Shown here: in pieces, positions 56,822 to 64,000 of the stretch
How positions within the stretch are numbered: the first letter of the stretch is position 1
Layout: each line of letters begins with the position of its first letter
Assembly (NCBI RefSeq): GCF_007860075.1
Contig: NZ_SJPP01000001.1
Location: 124,001-188,000 of the forward strand
Direction: 5' to 3'
Length of the DNA stretch: 64,000 nt
Source: Symmachiella macrocystis
GTDB taxonomy: Bacteria; Planctomycetota; Planctomycetia; Planctomycetales; Planctomycetaceae
The notes under the pieces: generated by a model
What the model saw: only the letters and a program-made list of their open reading frames with translations
Told to the model about the DNA's origin: nothing
Database searches by the model: none
Program-made: the position numbers and the translations under genes

Positions 56822-58390
56822 ATGAACCGATCGCCCAGCGACATCCACCCCGCTTCCCGATCGGCGGCTCCACTGCGGTCAACCGCCCGTTGGCAAAGTG
56901 TGTGGGGTGTCACAGTCCTGTTCACCGTGGCGTTGAGCGTGATGTTTGTCCTGCTGTCTCACGTTCCGCTGTGGCATACCGATCTTTGGGGGCATCTGCA
57001 ATATGGCGAGATCCTCTGCACTGAAAAAGCGATTCCCGCCACTGAACCGATCATGCCGTTGGCAGCGGGTGTCCCCTTTGTCGATTCCGCTTGGCTATCC
57101 CAAGTGATCGCCTTTAAGGTCTTCGAATCTGCCGGAGTGGCTGGACTGCAATGCCTCTACGCTGCTTGCATCACCGCTTGTTGTGGATTGCTGCTATGGC
57201 TCAGTCATCGACATGGTCGCGGCCCGGTGATCAGTTTGGCGGCGGTGGCTGTTTGGCTCGCGCTGGAGTGGCAGCAGCTGCCCGTTATCCGCCCACAACT
57301 GGCCGGCGCTGTTTGTTTTTTAGCCTTACTCACCTGCCTATCACAGCGCCGCTACAGCGTGTCGGTGTTTGTCATTGTCACGGGTTTGATGCTGCTGTGG
57401 GCCAACTTGCACGGGTCCTTCATCATGGGCCTGGGATTGCTGTCCTGTTTTACGCTGGGACGAGCCATTGACGTTGTTCGCCGCAGCAAACGACTGACCG
57501 CCATCGCGCACGACACCAAGACACGACAATTGTTGGTACTCACGCTTTGTGGCGGATTGGCGGTCTTCGTGAATCCCTATGGCCCACAACTTTATTTCCA
57601 CGTATTGACATTCGCGCGGAACCCGAATCTGGCTGACCTGACCGAATGGAAGTTGCTGTCCTTCACGTCCCAACAAGGACAAATCTTCGCAGCCGCTGTG
57701 ATTTTCTTGATTCCGATGCTCTATTTCTCTCCCCGCCGCATAACAACTGCGGAAATCCTATTGCTCACCGGACTGGGTGCCGCCACGGTTTGGACGTCAC
57801 GCATGATCGTCTGGTTCGCCCCGATTGCCGCTTACGTCTTCGCGCTGCATGGCGGCGCACTCTGGAACCGCTATGTTTTCCACCCCCGGCCTCGCCCCCT
57901 CGGAACACCTCGGCGAAACTGGGCAAGGACAACACTCGTCGCAGTGGCAATCATGACGGCAGGGGCGTTCAGCCCGCTCGGCCGCTTGATTTGGTCCGGA
58001 CCACCGGTCGATTTCAACGCAGCGGTCTCGTCGCAAACGCCCGTCGCAGCTGCTGAGTTCTTGTTAGAGCGACAACCGGCGGGGCAGATGTTTAACACGT
58101 ATGAATGGGGTGATTATCTTTCCTGGGTCGGCCACCGTCATGCTCAACGTTGGCCCATCTACGTCGCCTCACACGCGCATTTAGTCCCCCGGCAAGTCTG
58201 GGTCGATTACATGGCCTTGATCGGAGCACCAGCGGACTGGGAACAACGTTTGGAACAATACGATGTTCAGACGGTTGTAATCGATCACAGAAATCGCAGC
58301 GCATTGATATCGCGACTTCGCGCTAGCGACCACTGGACCCTAGTCTTTGAAGATGACATCGCCGCCATCTTCATTCGCAAACACCCCTAA
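56822..58390 (+). CDS. polytopic membrane protein, glycosyltransferase-like layout
   Basis: About 522 residues with nine or more transmembrane helices in the first 370 residues. DTDLWGHLQYGEILC-type wording appears early as HTDLWGHLQYGE, resembling the DxD-like N-terminal loop of PMT/ArnT-family transferases. A soluble C-terminal domain follows, with GQMFNTYEWGDYLSWVGHR, as in many membrane proteins of bacterial polysaccharide pathways. The assignment rests on topology and this loop only. ATG 56822 begins a clear cytoplasmic leader. It is the last gene of the group. Confidence 0.68.
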   Translation: MNRSPSDIHPASRSAAPLRSTARWQSVWGVTVLFTVALSVMFVLLSHVPLWHTDLWGHLQYGEILCTEKAIPATEPIMPLAAGVPFVDSAWLSQVIAFKVFESAGVAGLQCLYAACITACCGLLLWLSHRHGRGPVISLAAVAVWLALEWQQLPVIRPQLAGAVCFLALLTCLSQRRYSVSVFVIVTGLMLLWANLHGSFIMGLGLLSCFTLGRAIDVVRRSKRLTAIAHDTKTRQLLVLTLCGGLAVFVNPYGPQLYFHVLTFARNPNLADLTEWKLLSFTSQQGQIFAAAVIFLIPMLYFSPRRITTAEILLLTGLGAATVWTSRMIVWFAPIAAYVFALHGGALWNRYVFHPRPRPLGTPRRNWARTTLVAVAIMTAGAFSPLGRLIWSGPPVDFNAAVSSQTPVAAAEFLLERQPAGQMFNTYEWGDYLSWVGHRHAQRWPIYVASHAHLVPRQVWVDYMALIGAPADWEQRLEQYDVQTVVIDHRNRSALISRLRASDHWTLVFEDDIAAIFIRKHP

Positions 58391-58503
58391 TCGCTAATAG
58401 GCAAACCGGTCACGAAAACAAAAAAGGCCACCGCCGCCCCTAATGAGACAGCGGTGGCCAACGTATCGTCTGGCTTCTTTGTGACCGTCGACGTTTCCGT
58501 CAT
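58387..58503 (-). CDS. possible tiny membrane peptide (38 residues)
   Basis: A second minus-strand frame, ATG 58503 to stop 58387, encodes a polar start (MTETSTVTKKPDDT) followed by LATAVSLGAAVAFFVFVTGL, a plausible transmembrane helix. It overlaps both the neighbouring tiny frame and the terminator stem, and its stop overlaps the end of the convergent gene at 58390. No ribosome binding site is obvious. Confidence 0.25.
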   Translation of the reverse strand: MTETSTVTKKPDDTLATAVSLGAAVAFFVFVTGLPISD

Positions 58504-58573
58504 TCCGGCGCCACGCGAGGAACACGGCAATCATTGCCGCCGTTATCAGTGAAACCCAACGTTCCCCAGACAT
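58394..58573 (-). CDS. possible small membrane protein (59 residues)
   Basis: ATG 58573 on the minus strand is preceded by AAGGAGG four bases upstream. The frame begins MSGERWVSLITAAMIAVFLAW, a likely membrane helix, then becomes basic and Gly-rich. It runs through the terminator hairpin at 58415-58459. The ribosome binding site is the best evidence. It could be fused by a frameshift with the second tiny frame at 58387-58503. Confidence 0.35.
   Translation of the reverse strand: MSGERWVSLITAAMIAVFLAWRRNDGNVDGHKEARRYVGHRCLIRGGGGLFCFRDRFAY
58415..58459 (-). terminator. rho-independent terminator of the Cys-rich lipoprotein transcript
   Basis: On the minus strand GGCCACCGC (58459-58451) pairs perfectly with GCGGTGGCC (58434-58426), with a 16-base loop, and is followed by TTTTTTGTTTT. 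It lies about 155 bases after the lipoprotein stop codon. Confidence 0.8.
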
Positions 58574-58615
58574 TCCTCCTTGAATGGTTCCTCGCGAGAT
58601 AATTGAAGCGGCACA

Positions 58616-59062
58616 TCAGTCGCCGCAATAGAAGAAGCAGTCAGGACCTTTGGTGGCGTAGTAGGGATATTGGACCATCATCGGCATCCCTGTTCCTACA
58701 TTGCATTGCGGTACCATGCTGGAGTTGTAGTGATGCACGTTCGAGCCAGACCATTTGTCCGGGAATCGGCACAGTCCGCGCATCCGTCCGCGGCAACCAC
58801 CGCGGCAACCACCACGGCAATCGCCGTAGCAATCGTCTCCGCACATGCCGTCGTAACAGCTTCCATCCTGGCATCCGCCGGGACATCCATCGCCGGCATA
58901 ACCTCCACCGTAACTGCCGCCGTAGCCGCCATTTTGACAGGACTGGCATTCTCCACACGGCTCCTGGCCGCGGAAAACACTACCGGATTCCGTCGTCGCG
59001 CAGCCAACACAGACAAACAGTGAAAGCGCTGCAAACATTGTCGATAATGCGTGATTTCGCAT
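58616..59062 (-). CDS. small Cys/Gly-rich lipoprotein
   Basis: 148 residues. A lipoprotein signal peptide ends in the lipobox VCVGC (Cys near residue 21). The mature part is rich in Cys and Gly, with CGECQSCQNGGYGG, CPGGCQDGSCYDGMCGDDCYGDC and CRGGCRGGC, suggesting metal binding or disulfide cross-linking at the cell surface. GGAGGG nine bases upstream supports the start. I recognise no named family, though Cys-rich secreted proteins are common in Planctomycetota. A terminator follows. Confidence 0.75.
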   Translation of the reverse strand: MRNHALSTMFAALSLFVCVGCATTESGSVFRGQEPCGECQSCQNGGYGGSYGGGYAGDGCPGGCQDGSCYDGMCGDDCYGDCRGGCRGGCRGRMRGLCRFPDKWSGSNVHHYNSSMVPQCNVGTGMPMMVQYPYYATKGPDCFFYCGD

Positions 59063-59260
59063 TCTAAGAAGCCCTCCGTGATTTCATGTTTTTTGACTGG
59101 TTTTCAAAACCCTCCACTGCGCAGTGTCGGAACGCACGTTGAGCTCCAATATGCACACAACCGGGTTTTTCAACCGGCCTGTGGGTCTCGCAGACGGCCT
59201 GTTCTGGGTCGAAACGGGTAGCCGGCCATCCGGTGTGCAAGCTTTATCGGCAGCACATAT

Positions 59261-59304
59261 GTCACAACAGTACCGATCGTTGCCTATTGACCGATCATTG
59301 TGAC
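59261..59304. promoter_or_regulatory. possible operator: inverted repeat in a divergent intergenic region
   Basis: GTCACAA (59261-59267) and TTGTGAC (59298-59304) are perfect inverted arms. They enclose two direct CCGATC copies (near 59273 and 59291). They lie in the 397-base gap (59063-59459) between the divergent lipoprotein and epimerase-like genes and could bind a regulator of either. I see no clear -35/-10 pair next to it. Confidence 0.3.
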
Positions 59305-59459
59305 AACACGAACCCATCGACCTTGCAGAATTCCCCTGGTTCCGCTAAATTCACATCCAGCGAAGCCAATGCGTTCCGGCCTTTCCGCATGGCATTTCGC
59401 AAAGTCTTACAGTGAAATGGATTACGAGCTCGAGGCCGGATTTCAAGGGAGTGTCAGGA

Positions 59460-60203
59460 GTGTTTGTTGCCGCGTCTACCCGCTGTTTTTCGGACCGACC
59501 GTTTGAAGATGCCTGCGAACAGCTCGCCGAGTTGCAATACGATAAGGTGGAACTCTGGCTGGATGAAACGCAAGATCATCTCAAGCCATCCCATGTGATT
59601 GCAGATCCCGAGTCGTTTTGCTCGCGTTTCCGCGACGTCACTCGCATGACGCCGATCGCCATCAACCTAGAAAACGAAGTCTCTCTCGAGGACTTCCAAG
59701 CCCTGGTTCGCGTGGCGCAGCTTTTCCGCTTAACACAAATTACGATCCCCGCGTCGCCATTGGGAACACCTTTCAACGCTGAAATCGATCGCCTCCGTGC
59801 GCATCACCGCATTGCCAGCGCGGACGGCGTTCATGTTTCCATCAAAACCAAAACCGGCCAACTGACCGAGGATCCGCACACAGCCGTCGAATTGTGCCAA
59901 GCCACGCCGGGTGTCGGAATCACGCTCGATCCGAGCTATTACATCTGCGGCCCGGTTCCCAACCAATCGTACGACCAAGTCTTTCCGTACGTCTTCCACA
60001 CACACCTGCGTGACACGCTCCCCGACAACCTGCAGGTCCGCATCGGTTTGGGTGAGATCGACTACAGCCGCATCATCAGCCAACTCCAACGCAATGGGTA
60101 CAACTTGGCCCTGTCGGTGGAACTCCTTCCCGAGCGTTTGGGCGACATTGATCGCGCCGTCGAAATGCGGAAGATGCGTTTGCTGTTGGAAAGTCTGCTG
60201 TAA
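59460..60203 (+). CDS. sugar phosphate isomerase/epimerase-family TIM-barrel protein
   Basis: About 247 residues of the xylose-isomerase-like TIM barrel (AP endonuclease 2) family: FVAASTRCFSDRPFEDACEQL, KVELWLDE, SPLGTPFNAEIDRL, GVHVSIKTKTGQL, GITLDPSYYICGP, HTHLRDTLPDN and LALSVELLPE. His, Glu and Asp in these motifs fit a metal-binding site. The reaction is unknown; relatives act as sugar epimerases or isomerases. GTG 59460 is chosen because AAGGGAG ends eight bases before it and the product begins as homologues do; the frame is open to 59412. Confidence 0.83.
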   Translation: MFVAASTRCFSDRPFEDACEQLAELQYDKVELWLDETQDHLKPSHVIADPESFCSRFRDVTRMTPIAINLENEVSLEDFQALVRVAQLFRLTQITIPASPLGTPFNAEIDRLRAHHRIASADGVHVSIKTKTGQLTEDPHTAVELCQATPGVGITLDPSYYICGPVPNQSYDQVFPYVFHTHLRDTLPDNLQVRIGLGEIDYSRIISQLQRNGYNLALSVELLPERLGDIDRAVEMRKMRLLLESLL

Positions 60204-60305
60204 TTTCGATCGAAGCGGTCGATTGCTTTGCGGTGCGCGCAAAATTGCTCATAATGGGAATCGTATTCACAACGACACCCATTCCCGCGCCACAAAGGTT
60301 TCGCC

Positions 60306-61727
60306 ATGCTTCGACATCCCGCATTGCTCAGCGGTCTCTGTGCCATCGCCGTTATGTTCACAACGGCCTTAAGCGCCCGCGCTCAAGAGGCCCAACGACT
60401 GCCCAATGTGGTTATCATCTTCACCGACGACCAAGGCTACGCCGACGTTGGTTGCTTTGGTGCAGAAGGATTCGAAACGCCCCACTTGGATCGCATGGCG
60501 GCTGAAGGCATGCGGTTCACGAACTTTTATGTCGCTCAAGCGGTCTGCGGAGCATCGCGGGCGGCACTACTTACCGGTTGTTACCCCAACCGCATCGGCA
60601 TGCTCGGCGCTCCCAGCCACCGCACCAAGCACGGCATCCACGACGAGGAATTGTTGATTCCGGAATTGCTCAAACAACGCGACTACGCCACAGCCATCTA
60701 CGGCAAATGGCATCTCGGCCACCACGAACAATTCCTGCCGCCCAACCACGGCTTCGACGATTACTACGGTCTGCCCTACTCCAACGACATGTGGCCTAAC
60801 CATCCGACCGCTGGTGATCGATATCCGCCATTGCCGTTAATCGCTGGAACTAAAACCATTGAGCACAATCCAGACCAAACGCAACTGACAACGTCGTATA
60901 CCCAACACGCCGTCAAATTCATCGATCAAAATAAGGACCGGCCCTTCTTTCTCTATGTGCCGCACTCGATGCCGCACGTGCCGTTGTTTGTGTCGGACAA
61001 ATACAAAGACAAATCCGAACAAGGCCTGTATGGCGACGTGATTTCTGAAATCGATTGGTCGGTTGGGCAGATTCTAGAAGCGATCAAGAAAAACGGCCTG
61101 GATGACAATACGTTGGTCATCTTTACCTCGGACAACGGACCGTGGTTATCGTATGGCAATCACGGCGGTTCCGCTGGACCGCTCCGCGAAGGCAAAGGAA
61201 CCACCTGGGAGGGGGGCGTCCGCGAACCGTGCATTATGCGCTGGCCGGGAAAAATCCCCGCCGGAACCGTCTGTGATGAAGTAGCCGCCACGATCGACAT
61301 CCTACCCACGCTGGCCGGTTTGACGAATACCCAACTCCCCGATCATCCGATCGACGGCAAAGACATTTGGCCCCTGATGTCGGGCGAGAAGAACGCCAAA
61401 ACACCGCACGAGGTCTTCTATTACTATTGGGGAAGACACCTGCAGGCAATCCGTAGCGGACAATGGAAATTGCATTTCCCCCACGAATTCCGCAGCCTGA
61501 CCGGCACTCCCGGCAAAGACGGACAACCGGACGGTTATACCGTCGGTAAGACAGACATGGCGCTGTACGATCTGGTCCATGACATTGGCGAAACCACCGA
61601 CGTGAAAGATCAACACCCTGAAGTTGTCGCCCGCCTAAAAAAACTCGCCGACGCCGCCCGCAGCGAACTGGGTGATTCGGCCACCAAACAAAAAGGCAGC
61701 GGCACCCGCCAACCCGGCCGGATTTGA
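60306..61727 (+). CDS. secreted type I sulfatase
   Basis: 473 residues. A signal peptide is followed by [18 protein letters not shown] with metal-binding DD at 41-42. The catalytic signature is C81-G-A-S-R85, the C-x-A-x-R variant that formylglycine-generating enzyme also accepts. [37 protein letters not shown] and [16 protein letters not shown] are further family motifs. It belongs to a different subgroup from the sulfatase at 11965. It follows the epimerase-like gene by about 100 bases on the same strand, consistent with a sulfated-sugar degradation role, which remains an inference. Confidence 0.94.
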   Translation: MLRHPALLSGLCAIAVMFTTALSARAQEAQRLPNVVIIFTDDQGYADVGCFGAEGFETPHLDRMAAEGMRFTNFYVAQAVCGASRAALLTGCYPNRIGMLGAPSHRTKHGIHDEELLIPELLKQRDYATAIYGKWHLGHHEQFLPPNHGFDDYYGLPYSNDMWPNHPTAGDRYPPLPLIAGTKTIEHNPDQTQLTTSYTQHAVKFIDQNKDRPFFLYVPHSMPHVPLFVSDKYKDKSEQGLYGDVISEIDWSVGQILEAIKKNGLDDNTLVIFTSDNGPWLSYGNHGGSAGPLREGKGTTWEGGVREPCIMRWPGKIPAGTVCDEVAATIDILPTLAGLTNTQLPDHPIDGKDIWPLMSGEKNAKTPHEVFYYYWGRHLQAIRSGQWKLHFPHEFRSLTGTPGKDGQPDGYTVGKTDMALYDLVHDIGETTDVKDQHPEVVARLKKLADAARSELGDSATKQKGSGTRQPGRI

Positions 61728-61749
61728 TCATTAATGCGCAACGGCAATC

Positions 61750-61758
61750 TGTTACAAT
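61750..61758 (+). promoter_or_regulatory. extended -10 promoter for the Uma2-family gene
   Basis: TG-T-TACAAT (61750-61758) matches an extended -10 element. It lies 45 bases before the ATG at 61804 and after the sulfatase stop at 61727. No good -35 box is seen, as is common for extended -10 promoters. Confidence 0.4.
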
Positions 61759-61803
61759 GCAAGTGCAGGAACATCCCCCGCATGCAAAACAGAAGGTGGT
61801 AAG

Positions 61804-62352
61804 ATGGCCACAACCACACCAGTCACAGCTGATGAGTTAATCCGTATCTGCGACGATTCAACGCGCTACGAATTGGTCTCCGGAGAACTGCACATGATGT
61901 CGCCCGCCGGATGGAGACATGGGGAGTTGGTGTTTCGACTGTCGATGCTGATCGGTGCGTACGTGGAACAGAATCGGCTCGGACGTTGTTTCGGAGCGGA
62001 AACGGGATTTCTGATCCAACAAAATCCCGACACGGTCCTCGCCCCCGGCATCGCTTTTATTGCTGTAAAAAACCTGCCTGACACGGAACCGGAACAGGCC
62101 TATTGGCCCAGTGCGCCCGACTTGGTGGTCGAAGTCCGTTCCCCACAAGATCGCGACGCCGCCGTACAAGAAAAAGCAATCCGCTGGCTAGCCGCGGGTG
62201 GTGAATTGATTTGGGACATCGATCCCGCTCAGCAATGCGTAACCGTCTACCGTCCCCAAGCAGCACCGCTGGTCATCCCCCACGAGGAATCGCTTGACGG
62301 CGGCACTGTCCTCCCAGGGTTTTGTTTACCATTGGCCGGATTCTTCGAATAA
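61804..62352 (+). CDS. Uma2/DUF820-family nuclease-fold protein
   Basis: 182 residues. The Uma2 family pattern is clear: YELVSGELHMMSPAGWRHG, LAPGIAFI, PDLVVEVRSPQDRDAAVQEKAIRWLAAGGELIWDID. The fold is PD-(D/E)xK-like. In the family the second motif normally reads R-x-P-D-V/I-A-F, and here the Asp is Gly (LAPGIAF), so a metal ligand seems to be lost. It may be inactive, or compensate with another residue. It stands alone with its own promoter. These proteins are numerous in Planctomycetota and cyanobacteria, and their role is unknown. Confidence 0.88.
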   Translation: MATTTPVTADELIRICDDSTRYELVSGELHMMSPAGWRHGELVFRLSMLIGAYVEQNRLGRCFGAETGFLIQQNPDTVLAPGIAFIAVKNLPDTEPEQAYWPSAPDLVVEVRSPQDRDAAVQEKAIRWLAAGGELIWDIDPAQQCVTVYRPQAAPLVIPHEESLDGGTVLPGFCLPLAGFFE

Positions 62353-62382
62353 CCAATCGAAGTCCCACAATCAACCGGGAAC

Positions 62383-62730
62383 CTACCGCCGGCGTTCGCC
62401 CGGTTTTTCTTTATTCCGTGGGCGGAGCATATAGGCCGCCGCGCCCACTGCAATTGCTAGCGGCAAAGCGACGATGATTATCCGCTTGGCGAGCACGATC
62501 AATACCAAGCCACCGGCAACGATCGGGAGTATTTTTTCCCACACCAGCTCCGCCCCCTTGGCTGGTACAGCGAACCACAAAGCGGTCATCAAGATCCCCA
62601 CGCGGAAAAACGCTGCGAGCAGCGCTTCGCGTTCCGGCGAAAAGATCCACACCGCCCCGGCGATTGCCAAGCAAATCGCTGCGAGAAAACCAACTTGTGT
62701 CCGGCCAATATAAGTCGTCGAGTCGTTCAT
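62383..62730 (-). CDS. small hypothetical membrane protein
   Basis: 115 residues with three or four hydrophobic stretches (VGFLAAICLAIAGAVWIF, FRVGILMTALWFAVP, ILPIVAGGLVLIVLAKRIIIVALPLAIAVGAAAYML) and a basic C-terminus (RPRNKEKPGERRR). No family recognised. It lies downstream of the sugar ABC transporter ATPase gene on the same strand with a 65-base gap, so co-transcription is possible. Confidence 0.62.
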   Translation of the reverse strand: MNDSTTYIGRTQVGFLAAICLAIAGAVWIFSPEREALLAAFFRVGILMTALWFAVPAKGAELVWEKILPIVAGGLVLIVLAKRIIIVALPLAIAVGAAAYMLRPRNKEKPGERRR

Positions 62731-62795
62731 GATGCCTATTATGTCGAATGACTCACCTCAGCGGCAATGCACCCCAGCGAGAAAACATCAGCCCG

Positions 62796-64000
62796 CTACT
62801 GCGTTGCGGCTTCCATCAAATTTTGCTCGGTGGCCTCTTCGCGGGAAAACGTTCCGGTCAGCCGCCCGTCGCTGAGTACCAAGATTCGGTCGCACAGCGT
62901 TAATAATTCCGGCAATTCGCTCGAAGTCACTAAGATCCCCATCCCCTGCCGACATAGTTCATCCGCCAACCGATAAATCTCCGCCTTGGCCCCCACGTCG
63001 ATTCCTCGTGTTGGGTCGTCCAACAACAACACTTGAGGCTGTGTCCGCAGCCACCGCGCGATAATGCACTTTTGTTGATTCCCCCCACTCAATTCCGTAA
63101 TCGCCGCCCCCGGTCCGGAAGTCCGTATCCCCAATTTCGCAATCGACTCCTCAGCTGCACGCTGTTCCGCGCGGCTGGAGACAAACCCACCGGCGGTTAA
63201 TTTCTCCAGGCTCGACAACGTGATATTCGCTCCCACGTCGACATTCTCAAACAGCCCCAACCGCTTGCGATCCTCCGCCACCAACGCCATTCCCGCCTGC
63301 AGCGCTTCGCGGGGATGCGAAAAGTTTATTGTCCGTCCGCACAGAGAAATCGTGCCTTCCGTCTCCCCCTCCGCCATGCCGAACAGCACTTCCAACAACT
63401 CCGTCCGCCCCGCCCCCAACAATCCGGCAATGCCCAGAATCTCACCAGCATGCAACGTAAAACTGATATCAGCTAACCGCCAACGTTTCGCCGAACCTGC
63501 CACAGCTAAGCGCAGATTCTCCACGCGCAGGACTTCTTCACCAATCGCGCGGCCGGCGGCAAATGCCTCGGCATCGATTTCGCGTCCCACCATCAGATGA
63601 GTCACAGCGGTCACGTTGGTCTCCGCCGGAGCAACGGTCGCAATCCACTCTCCATCGCGGAGCACCGTGATGCGGTCCGCCAAGCGGAAGACTTCTTCCA
63701 TTTTGTGCGAGATGTACAGGATCGTCACGCCTTGTTGTTTCAAATCGGCGATTACGCGAAACAACCGCTCCGTCTCAACACCGGTCAGCGCCGACGTCGG
63801 TTCGTCCATGATCAGAATACGGTTTTCCAACAGCAGCGCCTTGGCGATTTCGACCAACTGCTGATCCCCCACCCGCAACCGCGCCACCGGTGTGTCGGGT
63901 GAGATTTCACACCCCAACCTCCGCAACAACTCCCCCGCCTTGTCATGCATGGTGCGGTCATCCAGAAATCCCCACCCCGCTCGTAACTCGCGACCCAAAA
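62796..64000 (-). CDS. sugar ABC importer ATP-binding protein, RbsA/MglA type (5' end outside window)
   Basis: The visible part is about 400 residues of a double-ATPase subunit. The first nucleotide-binding domain is cut by the window edge and shows LRVGDQQLVEIAKALLL (signature), ILIMDEPTSALTG (Walker B) and LYISHKMEEVF (H-loop). The second has the usual altered Walker A GLLGAGRTE, signature ELSGGNQQK and Walker B VLLLDDPTRGIDVGA. This arrangement is characteristic of ribose/galactose/xylose-type importers. The permease and binding protein would be expected near the gene, beyond the right edge. Confidence 0.93.
   Translation of the reverse strand, partial: LGRELRAGWGFLDDRTMHDKAGELLRRLGCEISPDTPVARLRVGDQQLVEIAKALLLENRILIMDEPTSALTGVETERLFRVIADLKQQGVTILYISHKMEEVFRLADRITVLRDGEWIATVAPAETNVTAVTHLMVGREIDAEAFAAGRAIGEEVLRVENLRLAVAGSAKRWRLADISFTLHAGEILGIAGLLGAGRTELLEVLFGMAEGETEGTISLCGRTINFSHPREALQAGMALVAEDRKRLGLFENVDVGANITLSSLEKLTAGGFVSSRAEQRAAEESIAKLGIRTSGPGAAITELSGGNQQKCIIARWLRTQPQVLLLDDPTRGIDVGAKAEIYRLADELCRQGMGILVTSSELPELLTLCDRILVLSDGRLTGTFSREEATEQNLMEAATQ

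Noticed and set aside
59084-59317. 77-codon minus-strand frame upstream of the Cys-rich lipoprotein gene
   Set aside because: No similarity and no ribosome binding site; it covers the probable promoter region.
62796-64000. Altered Walker A (GLLGAGRTE) in the second ATPase domain as a sign of inactivation
   Set aside because: This variant is normal for the second domain of RbsA/MglA-type importers.

Overview
The window is a 64 kb stretch of a bacterial chromosome that looks like a member of the Planctomycetota. The strongest signs are a Planctomycete-type cytochrome/DUF1549/DUF1553 protein followed by its DUF1501 partner, two secreted sulfatases, a formylglycine-generating-enzyme-fold protein, a giant PQQ-propeller protein, long TPR proteins, and many secreted proteins of unknown function. 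Gene density is moderate, strands are mixed, and most operons are short. I see no prophage, CRISPR array or plasmid functions. One decayed transposase remnant is present. Genus cannot be assigned from the sequence alone.

Layout. 1-7.2 kb: two small membrane proteins, the cytochrome/DUF1553-DUF1501 pair and a leucine-rich-repeat protein. 7.4-11.8 kb: a translationally coupled Mre11-like/Rad50-like (YhaO/YhaN-like) pair in which the nuclease-fold partner has lost its metal-binding motifs. 11.9-14.6 kb (minus): a sulfatase downstream of a sarcosine/N-methyltryptophan oxidase-like flavoenzyme. 15.0-21.9 kb: a secreted Arg/Gly-rich TPR protein and a 1420-residue PQQ-propeller protein interrupted by a degenerate methyltransferase-like domain. 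22-28 kb (minus): a methyltransferase, peptidase T, an S1-domain RNA-binding protein and an FGE-fold protein, separated by dispersed-repeat material. 28.2-31.1 kb: MazG, an ArsM-like methyltransferase and a GAF-like protein. 31.2-38 kb: a 1483-residue TPR protein behind a possible leader with an intrinsic terminator, and a coiled-coil protein. 38.1-43 kb: glycerol-3-phosphate dehydrogenase, two zinc-ribbon proteins with near-duplicate upstream elements, a membrane protein and tRNA-Leu(UAG).

43.7-46.3 kb: a methyltransferase, dTDP-4-dehydrorhamnose reductase, a small membrane protein and the transposase remnant. 47-58.4 kb: a long co-directional envelope gene group with a membrane coiled-coil protein, MoxR ATPase, a GATase-like membrane protein, an ABC exporter ATPase and permease, DUF58, rhomboid-TPR and a polytopic membrane protein. 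58.4-64 kb: a Cys-rich lipoprotein with possible tiny ORFs, a TIM-barrel epimerase-like protein, a second sulfatase, a Uma2-family protein, a small membrane protein and the edge-truncated ATPase of a sugar ABC importer.

The most unusual items are the catalytically degenerate YhaO-like/YhaN-like pair, the propeller protein with a degenerate SAM-domain insertion, the nested inverted repeat pairs around two genes at 22.2-24.9 kb, the leader of the giant TPR gene, and the near-duplicate promoters before the zinc-ribbon genes. Starts were moved from the longest open frame to an internal codon where a ribosome binding site or family knowledge supports it. All family assignments are by eye, without database searches.
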